A stretch of 64,000 nt of DNA from Brachionus plicatilis (taxonomy: Eukaryota > Rotifera > Eurotatoria > Ploima > Brachionidae). The translations under genes and the position numbers were made by a program. The stretch's first letter is position 1, and every line of letters starts with the position of its first letter. Of this stretch, positions 1 through 9,312 are shown in pieces. The stretch is from the NCBI GenBank assembly GCA_010279815.1, contig QEOQ01000316.1:1059418-1123417 (forward strand), given 5' to 3'. The notes under the pieces are model-generated. The model made no database searches and was not told the DNA's origin. It saw only the letters and a list, made by a program, of their open reading frames with translations.

Positions 1-186
1 TAATCGTTTAATGCATGACATATAAATTAACTATTAAAAGAATTCGAAAAAAAAAAATTTTTTTTTTTCTTCTTTTCTGAAGTCTCAAAATTTCGATTTT
101 AACCTAAAAAATTTAAAAAAATAAAAATCATTAAAAAAAATTAATTTAGATGATTTTTTTTGTATAAGTCGAGCAGCAAAAATAAA

Positions 187-1626
187 ATGGCTTGGAACAC
201 AATTTGCCTTAGAGTACTGGCCATTCTCCTGTTCATAATCACGGTCAGCGACACAAAATTTTTCTCCAATTTTCCATTCAAAAAAACAAACTATCTAAAA
301 CAACAACGAGTGCTGATGATATCGTTCGGTGGGTTCCGACACGACTTCATCGACAGATATCAATTGGTCAACTTGGCCAAATTTCGTTCACATTCAGCAC
401 ATTCGGTCCACTTGAATCCCCAATTCAGCACTCAGTCGTATCCCAATCACTGGTCAATAGCAACAGGAGCATTTGTCGAAAATCACGGAATCATAGCCAA
501 CAAGTTCTACGACCCGATCTACCAGGACACGTTCTCGCACCACAAACACGACGCCAAGTGGTGGAACCAAAGCGAGCCCATTTGGCTCACAGCAGCCACA
601 CAAGGCGTCAAATCTTTTGTGCACTCGTGGCCAGGCACCGAAGCTGGACTATACGACTCGGACCTGTACACCCGAGCTCCTTTCTCGGACAACTCAAACT
701 TCAGACACAAAATCAATCAAACAATAGAATATTTCACGCGTGACCACTACAAATTCATTTGCCTCTATCACAATCAGCCAGATGCCATAGCTCACAAATA
801 CGGCCTTGACAGTGCCGAATTCAACGTGACCCTACAGCAATTGGACACTGAATTCGGCCAAATGATCAATTTGCTCAAGCAAAGCTCTCTGTTCGCATCG
901 AATGACTTTAATTTGATTGTACTAAGTGATCATGGCATCGCCAATATCAGAAAAAACGTGTTCATCAACGAATATTTTAGTGAAAAAGACGCAGCTATTT
1001 GGTCCTTTAGTCGCACATTGATTCATCTAAAGCCTCTAATTCAACTCGATTTGCTTCTTCTCAAACTGAGCAAAATTCCGGACATCACTGTCACACTGAA
1101 GGAAGACATGCCTCAAAGACTCCATTACAAAAATCACTATCGAATAGGCGATGTGATCGTAAGTGCCATAGAAGGCGTAGGCTTCAATTATGTGAGCGAT
1201 GAGCCTGTTAACTTCAATGGACGCAGAGCACAGCTCAGCTATGAGTTTAAGAAAAAGCTAATGTTGGCCGCGGCCGACAAAGCCAATCATGGCTATGACA
1301 ATGTGTATCCGGACATGAAGGGTATTTTTATGGCTCATGGTGCCATGTTCAAAAATGGCTACTATTCAAAGAAAGCGCTCGAAAACGTGGACATTTACCC
1401 GATGCTGTGCAACATTTTGGCCATTGAATGCGAGCAAAGGGACGGACATTTTGAGCGGAGCAGAATTTTTCTCAGATACGAACACCGATTGATTTCGTCA
1501 TCTAATCGGCAAATAGTTGCCAGCATTAGTCGAACACTTGTTCCAAAAAGTTTTATTTTCTTGTTATTAATGAGTCTTGTTTTGAGTGTATACTTAAGAT
1601 GTGATGATGGCAAAAATTTAGTTTAA
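187..1626 (+). CDS. ENPP-family ectonucleotide pyrophosphatase/phosphodiesterase, altered active site
   Basis: Intronless reading frame of 479 aa. I start at the first ATG (187); nothing upstream in frame is an ATG. Residues 5-20 are a hydrophobic signal peptide, a C-terminal hydrophobic helix lies at about 453-470, and the body is the alkaline-phosphatase-like ENPP fold, so this is a secreted or type I membrane ectoenzyme acting on extracellular nucleotides or phosphodiesters. Family motifs are visible: SFGGFR (46-51), QSYPNH (83-88), QPDAIAHKYG (198-206), SDHG (247-250), NHGYDN (367-372) and MAHG (382-385). Five of the six usual metal ligands remain (D199, H203, D248, H249, H368). The first is Gly48 instead of the Asp of SFDGFR, and the nucleophile position is Ser84 instead of Thr. 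The enzyme may therefore be weak or inactive. An undetermined base (n) lies at 1629, just after the stop. ENPP4/5-like topology is a guess. Confidence 0.88.
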   Translation: MAWNTICLRVLAILLFIITVSDTKFFSNFPFKKTNYLKQQRVLMISFGGFRHDFIDRYQLVNLAKFRSHSAHSVHLNPQFSTQSYPNHWSIATGAFVENHGIIANKFYDPIYQDTFSHHKHDAKWWNQSEPIWLTAATQGVKSFVHSWPGTEAGLYDSDLYTRAPFSDNSNFRHKINQTIEYFTRDHYKFICLYHNQPDAIAHKYGLDSAEFNVTLQQLDTEFGQMINLLKQSSLFASNDFNLIVLSDHGIANIRKNVFINEYFSEKDAAIWSFSRTLIHLKPLIQLDLLLLKLSKIPDITVTLKEDMPQRLHYKNHYRIGDVIVSAIEGVGFNYVSDEPVNFNGRRAQLSYEFKKKLMLAAADKANHGYDNVYPDMKGIFMAHGAMFKNGYYSKKALENVDIYPMLCNILAIECEQRDGHFERSRIFLRYEHRLISSSNRQIVASISRTLVPKSFIFLLLMSLVLSVYLRCDDGKNLV

Positions 1627-1881
1627 ATNCGATTTTTTTTGTTTTTTGATTTAGCTGTGTAAATATGTAAAATTTTTTCTATTTGGTTAAAGTTACCCAT
1701 TTTGAACATTTTGTTATTACTTGAGGATAAATTATATTTTTTTATTAACGTTTCTCTCTCCGAGTATAAAATCGATGACAGCAAAATTTTTAAATAAATA
1801 TTTAATTAAAAGCTATAGCAATAAATTTCAATTTTTTTTTGTTGTTTCGATTTTTATTTCGATTTTTAAAAAAAAAACTAA

Positions 1882-4800
1882 ATGTATGCTAAATTACCAG
1901 TAAACTTTTTGGCTTTTATATTTTTATTGGCGAAGAAATTGGTCAATGCCACTGACTTTTCAGGTAATTTGTAATTCAAATAAATAAATACAAATATGTT
2001 CTTACTTTACAACAAACCTTTTATGAGGTGATAATAGTAGAAATAAATTAACTATAGAAGGTATTCACTCAAGTTTGATCATTAAAATAAAATCAAAGTC
2101 TATTTATTGTTTAGCATAGTTACTCTTTTTTACATTTTATTTATTCCAATTTTTTTAAAATTACTTTTGTACAACTTTTGATCTAGTCTTCAGAGATCGG
2201 ACTCAGTCTAAAAGCAAACAATAATAGTTATAATAAAGTAAAATAAATTAGAAAAAAAATTGAAAATTTACAAACAATATAATTTTTATTAAATTCTGAA
2301 GTGCAAAATGAAAATAATTTTACATTTTCATATTTTTAGATTTTTAGATTTTTTGTGCAATTATTTCAGAAAATTAAAAAAAAAAACTCTTCCAAATTAT
2401 TAAGTTACTAAAATTAAAAATAAAAATTCTATGAAATATTGCACAAAAAATCTAAAAATATTAAAAATTTAAAAATGTAAAATTTTCTACATTTTGCCCA
2501 AAAAAAAGACAAAATATTATATGGCCAGTAAAATAATGTTTATTTAATCAGTAAATATACTTCAGTAAATTAGTTAAAAAGAAATAGCAAAAATATTTAT
2601 TTTATCAGTAAATTTATTGAATTTTCTCAGCAAAAGTATTTTAATCTGCAGTAAAATTTATTCAGTAAAATAATTCAAAAAAATAGTAATAATTTCAAAA
2701 AAATAATTAAATGTTCAATGATTTACTAAAAAAATTGCATTTTGTATGGAAAACCTTTTTTCTCAATTGGATTTTAAAATTTAATTTTAATATCCAATTG
2801 AGAAAATTTTAATTTTTTGATTCATTTTTAGTTTAAAAATGAACGGAGCAAATATTTAAAGAGAATTATGCAAAATCCTACAGAATTGAATGGTAATAGG
2901 ATTAAATAGATAACTAGTTTCCGGAAAATGCATAATTTAAAGCAGTTAACTAAGTGTTCAAAAAAACTCTGCAATTTAATTTGAACGATTTTCTAAAACA
3001 TTTAGTGCTCTGCAGAGATTTAATTTTGGTGGTTGAAAGTTTGTATCAGCTGATATATTTTGCAGGAAAATTTTTTTAAATTCAAATGCTTCATTTTAAA
3101 ATTTTTGCTTTTGCTCTTTGTTCCAAAATTCCTTGGTTTTGTGAAGTTCAGTACCAAAGAACAGAACAAAATGATAAAAAATTGAATAACTCTTTTGCTA
3201 AAAGTTTAAAATTAGTTCCGTAAATGCAACATGTTTCAACATTCAAATTTGCATCAACTATTTAAGTCTTCTAATGATGTGCAAAATCTCTGCAAAATGA
3301 ATTGCGCTTGAACACATTAAAATCTAATTTCTGCTAAATTTGCAGAGTTTTGCAGACTTTGATAGCTAATACAACGTTGAAAGCTACACAATGTCGTAAT
3401 TACGAAACTAATTTTAAACTCATAGAAAAAAGTATTTCATCAAATATAAGAAAGTTCGGTCATCAAAGGATTTCTTCAATTGGAAAATTTTTCACTACCA
3501 AAATATGACTCAATTAAAAGAAATTTATAGCTATTTTTTTCTTCTATTAAAAACAAGAAAAATGCATGTTTTACTTGAGAGATGATTCACAAATTTTCTT
3601 TTAAACAAGACACATATTCTCTAGAAAAATAACTCAAATAAAGGAAAATATTTGACTGAAATACAAGCAAGTTTTTTCTATTTGAGGAAATATGGTATTT
3701 GTTTCTATTCTTTTTACCATTTTGTAATGAATTTCACCAAACCAGTTCCTTTATCATTTTACATTAATCATTTTACTGAACTCAATTATTCCGGAATAAA
3801 GTTAATCAAGTTTTTCTGAATTAAAACGATCGAATTGAAAATAACTTCAGAACTCTAAATCTAACCACGAATTAAGAAAAACTTTAAAAAATGTTATCTT
3901 CAAAATCAAATCAATTTTTAATCATAACTATCCTGTCCACCTTTAAATAAAAAATTTTAAAAAAAAATAATTTTAAGAGATATTTAAAATATTTTTTTAA
4001 GCCAGTTTTGATGAATGTCCAGCTAACTATCAGCGTATAAACAATGGATGCTATTTTTTTATGAATTCGACTGATTCAAATTGGAAAGAAGCCTACGATG
4101 CATGCATGTATGAGCATAACGCAACCCAAGCTTTTACTCACCTAATAGCTTTCGAGTCTTTGGCAGAAACCATTTCATTTTCATTTTGGTTCAAAGGCAA
4201 CAAATATACAAACAGTTTTTGGTCAGATTTAGTCTTGGATGCTGAGAACAAGAGAATTTGGTCTTGGAGCAGCCATATCTATCATCCATTCGAATATATG
4301 AAAGAAAATTTTACCAGCCTTAAAAAAACCAAGGCTTTTTTGCGCAACAACAATTCAGCAACTTTTGATTACGAGATCAATGATGACTCTGGTATGACTA
4401 AAATGGGCTACATATGCGAAGCACAATGTAAACAAAATATTTTTTTTAGTAATTAATTTTTCATTTGTTTTCATAGTAAAATGTAGTGTAAATGATAACC
4501 AATGTCAAAACAATGGAACTTGTTTTGTAAATAGTGGACGAGTTTTATGCACATGTGAGCCCGGTTACCAAGGTTCTTTATGTGAAATTATGGTTGATAA
4601 TTGCAACAGTGTGCCTTGTTTACACGGAGCTAGTTGTTACAATAAGGTCAATAATTACACTTGTGAATGCACTCCTTTTTATAGAGGAAGAAATTGTGAA
4701 ATTGGTAAATTAAATCAATTTTTTCAAATTAAATTTAAGAAATTCAAATTCAAGAAATTCCAAATGCTCTGGAAGACGGCCGAAAAAGCGCCATGGCCAT

Positions 4801-5077
4801 TTCGGTTAGCATACTTGGTCTTATTCTATTAGTTTTATGCTTAATGGATTTACCTTGGAGTTCAATGAAAAAAATTTTGTGCGATAGGTCTGAAGCTAAA
4901 AAGAATGAAAATAATGAATATGCTAATCAGCAGAAAAATAGGAAAATAAAGGAAGAGAAAAAACTCACTAAAGAGCAATTAGTAGCCACTGATGAAGATA
5001 TTTTGAAAAAATTCAAGCTTATAATGGCACAGAATAATGTCAGAAAAACTCAGAATTCAATAAGTCCAGCATTTTAA
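1882..5077 (+). CDS. C-type lectin domain / EGF-repeat type I membrane receptor (4 exons)
   Basis: Spliced model: exons 1882-1963, 4002-4427, 4477-4704 and 4755-5077, all with GT..AG introns and matching phase 1, giving 352 aa. Exon 1 encodes a signal peptide (hydrophobic run from VNFLAF to KLVNA). Exon 2 is a C-type lectin-like domain that starts DECPANYQ, continues GCYFF and ends YICE. Exon 3 holds two six-cysteine EGF modules, the second beginning DNCNSVPC. Exon 4 gives a transmembrane helix (about MAISVSILGLILLVLCLM) and a lysine- and glutamate-rich cytoplasmic tail. The first intron is long (2038 nt) and holds inverted-repeat elements; the other two are 49-50 nt. It is probably a cell-surface receptor for adhesion or recognition. 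The lectin domain shows no obvious EPN/QPD plus WND sugar-binding motifs, so the ligand is unknown. The acceptor of exon 4 could instead be at 4739. Confidence 0.82.
2300..2499. mobile_element. MITE-like inverted-repeat element
   Basis: About 200 bp inside intron 1 of the lectin gene. The left arm (2300-2366), starting GTGCAAAATG, is repeated inverted in the right arm (about 2432-2499), ending CATTTTGCCC. The arms share the run AGATTTTTTGTGCAAT next to the loop. No coding capacity, and no clear target-site duplication was found. Confidence 0.5.
3135..3450. mobile_element. Degenerate MITE, same family as 56592-56944
   Basis: Starts with GGTTTTGTGAAGTTCAG and then follows the order of the better preserved copy at 56592-56944: GAACAGAACAAAATGATAAA, GAATAACT, CAACATTCAAA, the CTGCAAA core, and an inverted right arm around 3375-3445. 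The outer end of the right arm appears eroded, so the right boundary is approximate. It lies in intron 1 of the lectin gene. Confidence 0.5.
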
Positions 5078-6412
5078 TAAAACAAAATTTTTTTCTAATT
5101 AAGTCAATTAGAAAATCAAATAGATAATTAAATTAATAAACTAAAAATAAAATAAAATTGAACTTTGAAATATTTTAATTTATTAGTTTTTTTTAGAAAA
5201 CATTAATTTTTCAATCAAAATAAGAATAAAAATAAATAATTGGCAACTTTTTTTTTTAAATTTATTTTTTTATTTAAGACTCAAAAAATATTTGTCATAT
5301 TATTAATTGATGTCTTGAATATTTTAATAAATAAAAATTATTTAAATTCAGTTTACCTTATTTGGTAATTTCTTACCGACGCTTATTCTTTTGATTTCTA
5401 TTCAACATTCTTTTATTTCCTCAGAATTCTTTTGCTATTACTTTGTCTATTAATGGATATTTTTTTCTTCACCATTCGATAGATAAAGTTTCTAATAGTT
5501 TTATTTTACAGATCAAATTGGATTTATTAAAATATCACGACATATTTCAAATTTTAAGAGTATTTCCAATATTTTATTTAAACTTTGTAACAATAAATTT
5601 TAATAAATAATTTTTTTTGTGAAGAATTGAAAGGGTACTTAATTTTTCGTACTGTTTTAATTTTCAATTAATTTTGTGTTAGGATGAATTTTTTATAAAT
5701 AATTCAACAAATACATTAAAATAATAATTAATATTAACCAATTTTTTACAATATATTCAAAATAAAATGAACAGTTGGCTTTGAAGAGTTTTGAACAAAT
5801 CTTTTAAAGCAATCTTAACATATATTCTTTAAGTTTTTGAGCATTATAAAATGTGCCAAGGTTTCAATAATTTTAATTTTGATCTGGTATTGCAGAATAA
5901 TAATCTGGTATAACCTTCAAATTTTCATAATTATAAAATACCATGTTTAAAATCTTAAAAATGAAATAAGTCTAAAATCTCTGTTGTTAAATTATTATTC
6001 ATATCTATAAAAACCCCGCTTTTATTTATTTCAATAATAGCCTGAGAACTTTAGCACTTATAAATTTATTATCAAAAAAACTAATTCTTTTGTTTTTGAT
6101 AATATATTAAAATTTTTAAAGAAAAAAATTACAAAATGAAAACAAAAACGAATTGTTTATTTTAAAAACTTTATTTTAATAAATTTTAGAAAACAAAATT
6201 TACAATTAAAATCTACTCAATTGTGAACTGTTTTTAATAAGCTTGATTCAATTCAATTCTACACGAACCTTTTTAAAAAAAAATCAAACACTTTTGAAAT
6301 TAAAAAAAATATCGAAAAGTGATGAAACTAAAATTAATAAAAATAATTTATAAAAAAAAAAAGAACTTGAATGGTTCTTTAATTTTGAAAGAAAATCTTA
6401 TTTTCTTTAGAA
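5078..6412. other. Intergenic spacer, no gene seen
   Basis: AT-rich spacer between the lectin gene and the GTPase-like gene, whose 3' ends face each other. It contains A/T homopolymers and AATAAA-like motifs just after 5077 that could serve polyadenylation. I see no coding signal or RNA gene. Confidence 0.5.
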
Positions 6413-7297
6413 TTAAAATTTTTTAATTTGATGAACAAGTCCTAGATACGACTCGTTCAACGCACTAATTGACTCATTAAACGCTTCTTTACTTAGCTCA
6501 TAAATTTCATCACAATGACTTTTATTTCGAATACAATATTGAATGCTCACAAAATACATACATAGGCAACCAAAAGCCACAAAGCTTACAATAAACCGGC
6601 TAGCTGACTTCCAAGCTTTGACAATTTTGAAATTTTCATTCATTCTAGATGAATTAAATTCGAGCAATTGTCTATCAAGCCGAGTTTTAGGCTCACATAC
6701 AACCCAATCGTCAAGATAGTTGATTAGTCTTTCTTTCTTGGCCAAATGATTTAGTACGGCAATTTTAAAAGAGTCAACAAACATTTCATTAACCATGGTG
6801 TTGTTTTTAGATGAACATACATAGTGACGTTTAGGATTTAACTTTTTTACTAAATTATCATCAACTGTTTTCTCCAAGTCGCAGCAACATGATACCAGAA
6901 CACATGGAGCATTAGGCCATTGAGAATTGACACACGTCAGCACATTATTCATCAAAAAACTCTTACTCTCTTCGGAATCCATTCTGTAGCACAAAATAAC
7001 CACATCTACATTATTCAATTCATTCTCGGCTAAACACTCAGAGCTAGATCTATCTACATTGTATTCATATATTTTTAAATTGTAATTTTTATTCTCTTCT
7101 GTATCAGATAAATTGGCCTTGAAGCCGAATTCTTTTAGATCTTTTCTAATTGAATCTATTTTGTAGATCATGTTTACGTTGTAGGTAGTGAGCACGTTGG
7201 ACGACGAATTTTCGAATGTGCCACTCATAAATCGGTCTATTAGCGATGTCTTGCCGGAGAGCGGTGCTCCCACTAGAACGCATTTGAAAAAACTCAT
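6413..7297 (-). CDS. Membrane-anchored Ras/Rho-like GTPase with degenerate G motifs
   Basis: Intronless frame of 294 aa beginning at an ATG at 7297 in an AAAA context. The N-terminus looks like a small GTPase: P-loop GAPLSGKT (10-17), a threonine pair in a switch I-like position (38-39), the strands VDVVILCYRMDSEES and CVLVS, and a CSSK (161-164) resembling the G5 SAK motif. The DxxG motif of G3 is missing (YEYNVDR in its place, 77-83) and NKxD of G4 is SCCCD (136-140). A hydrophobic helix at 234-256 follows, so the protein is probably tail-region anchored, with a short segment carrying NES/NET glycosylation-type sites beyond it. Nucleotide binding is possible through the P-loop, but guanine selectivity and hydrolysis are doubtful. 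No closer family assignment is possible by eye. Confidence 0.72.
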   Translation of the reverse strand: MSFFKCVLVGAPLSGKTSLIDRFMSGTFENSSSNVLTTYNVNMIYKIDSIRKDLKEFGFKANLSDTEENKNYNLKIYEYNVDRSSSECLAENELNNVDVVILCYRMDSEESKSFLMNNVLTCVNSQWPNAPCVLVSCCCDLEKTVDDNLVKKLNPKRHYVCSSKNNTMVNEMFVDSFKIAVLNHLAKKERLINYLDDWVVCEPKTRLDRQLLEFNSSRMNENFKIVKAWKSASRFIVSFVAFGCLCMYFVSIQYCIRNKSHCDEIYELSKEAFNESISALNESYLGLVHQIKKF

Positions 7298-9051
7298 TTT
7301 TTAATTGCACTTTTTAAATTACATAAAAAAATTTCGAGCCAATTTATCTAGGAGCAAAAAAGTGATATTTTAGAATATTGATAAGATAGGGTTTTTATTA
7401 TCTTAAAAGTTGTGTATCATTTTTAGTTAAAAATTATCTAAAATTACAAAAAAAAAACAAAATAAATTTTAATTTTTTTAATTAATAAAAAATTTCTAAG
7501 TCAAAATTAAAAAAAATTTTTAAAAAAATACATTTTTTCCAATCCTGGAATTATTTGACTAAGAAAATAAAAAATTAAAAAATAAAATTTTTTCCTCCAA
7601 ATTACTTAACTCTTAAGAAAAAGAACACGATTTGAAATTCGATTTTTAATGTTACTTTGATGCAATATTTTGTCATTGATGTTTTTTTAACGATGTGAAT
7701 GATCAGTGATGTTAACAAAACTCAATAATTTAATTTAAAAAAAAAAAAAAACTCTATTTAAATTTGATTAATTGTAATCGTTTGGCTCAAGTTTCGCGCG
7801 TCTTTATGTGTCAAAAGCCAAATTCGTATTAAATTTAAAAATTAAGGTTTAGCTTTTGTTGTTGTTGTTGTTGTTAAATTTTAGCCCATGATTTCAAAAC
7901 AATATTTTAAACAATTGAAATTTAATTTTAGAAGATAGAAGCAAAAGGCTTAACAATTGTTAATTAAAATAGTACAAATAGCAACTGAAATAATCTAAGA
8001 AACGCTTGATCTATATTTAGCGATTTGTAATATGAAATAAATGTTAAACAAAATTTGGCAAATAAATTTCTTTATGAACCGGTGGTAATCAAGTTTGAAA
8101 ACTTATTTTTTAAATAAATTAACTTGCAACATTTGCATTCCGATTAATATGTTTCATTTGAAACCTGAATTTAATGAGATTTCAACATTTTTTTTTCGTC
8201 GACAAAAAAAAAAATGATTAATTTAATTCCAGTTGTCCCGCAAGCAATTCAATCGAATATTTTGAGATTTTGTTCGGCAATTTCCTTGTTTTTTTAATTT
8301 GGAATTTAGATGAGGTCAAGAGCAAAATGTCTTAGATTAATTTTTTTTTGTCAGCTAAAAACGCGATCTTTAAAACTAAAATAAAAGACCAAAAAATCAA
8401 TTTTTATTTTTTTTAATTTTATGATTTTGAATTAGATGGAACATTTGAAGAACTGAGTGAAATTTGATTTTTATAATTTTCATAGAACAATCATGTTTAT
8501 AATTTTCAGCTTCATTTTTTATAAAATTAATTTCTTGCAAATGTCTAAAAAATATTAAAAAAGATAGTTTAAGTATTTATTATGTCTTTTTTTTTAATTG
8601 CTTCAACTTAAGTGATTAATTTTTTAATTTAAATCTTATCGTTCTTTTCATTTTATTATTTTTAGTTTAAGGATAGAAAAAAAGACAAGCCTTATTCGCA
8701 TATAAATTTACACAAGTTGAAAGAAAATCTTGAATTCTCTTTTCAAGAGTTTGATTGAGAAATAAATGATTCACAGATTAAATTGAAAAATAAATACTTC
8801 ACAAAAGATGCAATTTTTTATTCTTTTTGTTTTTTTAATAATAATAAAAGTTTACTTGATATTTGTGTGTGTTTTTGTTTTGAATGAAAAATAGCTTAAA
8901 TTTTTGTTCTTATGATTGATTTTCAAGCTAATCGTATTCTAAGATATTCTCATATTATTCTGCACAGGAAAATTTATTTAATGAACAAACAAATTTTATT
9001 TTCCAAAATTCTTTATTAAAAATTGAAAAATTAATTGATTAAAAATTGAAG
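7298..9051. other. Intergenic spacer with a GTT microsatellite
   Basis: Spacer of about 1.75 kb dominated by A/T runs. The only distinct feature is a short GTT/TTG repeat at about 7855-7876. No coding region or RNA gene was recognised. Confidence 0.45.
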
Positions 9052-9059
9052 AAAAAAAA
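9052..9059 (-). terminator. RNA polymerase III terminator of tRNA-Ser
   Basis: A run of eight T on the minus strand begins three bases after the tRNA 3' end (9062), as expected for Pol III termination. Confidence 0.7.
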
Positions 9060-9061
9060 TT

Positions 9062-9180
9062 CGCAGTGAGCAGGATTTGAACCTGCGCGGGAAAATCCCA
9101 TCTGATCACTGTGGCCCATTTTTGAAATGGATTAGAAATTCAATTCTAGTCAGACGCCTTAACCACTCGGCCATCACTGC
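9062..9180 (-). tRNA. tRNA-Ser(AGA) with a 37-nt intron
   Basis: On the minus strand the acceptor arms GCAGTGA (from 9180) and TCACTGC (to 9063) pair perfectly, followed by discriminator G (9062), the serine identity base. D-arm GCCGAGTGGTTAAGGC and T-arm GCAGG-TTCAAAT-CCTGC are canonical. Variable-arm pairing GGG-ATTTT-CCC marks a class II tRNA. The anticodon stem TCTGA/TCAGA closes the loop CTAGAAA once a 37-nt intron (9107-9143) is removed between positions 37 and 38, the standard nuclear intron site. The anticodon is AGA. Mature length is 82 nt. Internal A and B boxes (GGTTCAAATCC at 9073-9083) are intact, and a T8 terminator follows. An intron in tRNA-Ser(AGA) is unusual for an animal. 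Confidence 0.95.
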
Positions 9181-9312
9181 TCCATACACCTATGTATTAA
9201 AATTAAAGTAAAATTATGATGAAAGAAAAAACTTTTAAAATGCAAAATTTATTTCTAACATTCAACTATAAAAGTTTTTACTAAATAATCACTAAAAAAG
9301 CAAATGTTTAAT

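Noticed and set aside
160..186. Upstream in-frame start for the ENPP-like gene
   Set aside because: The codon at 160 is TTG. The first ATG is 187 and gives a good signal peptide.
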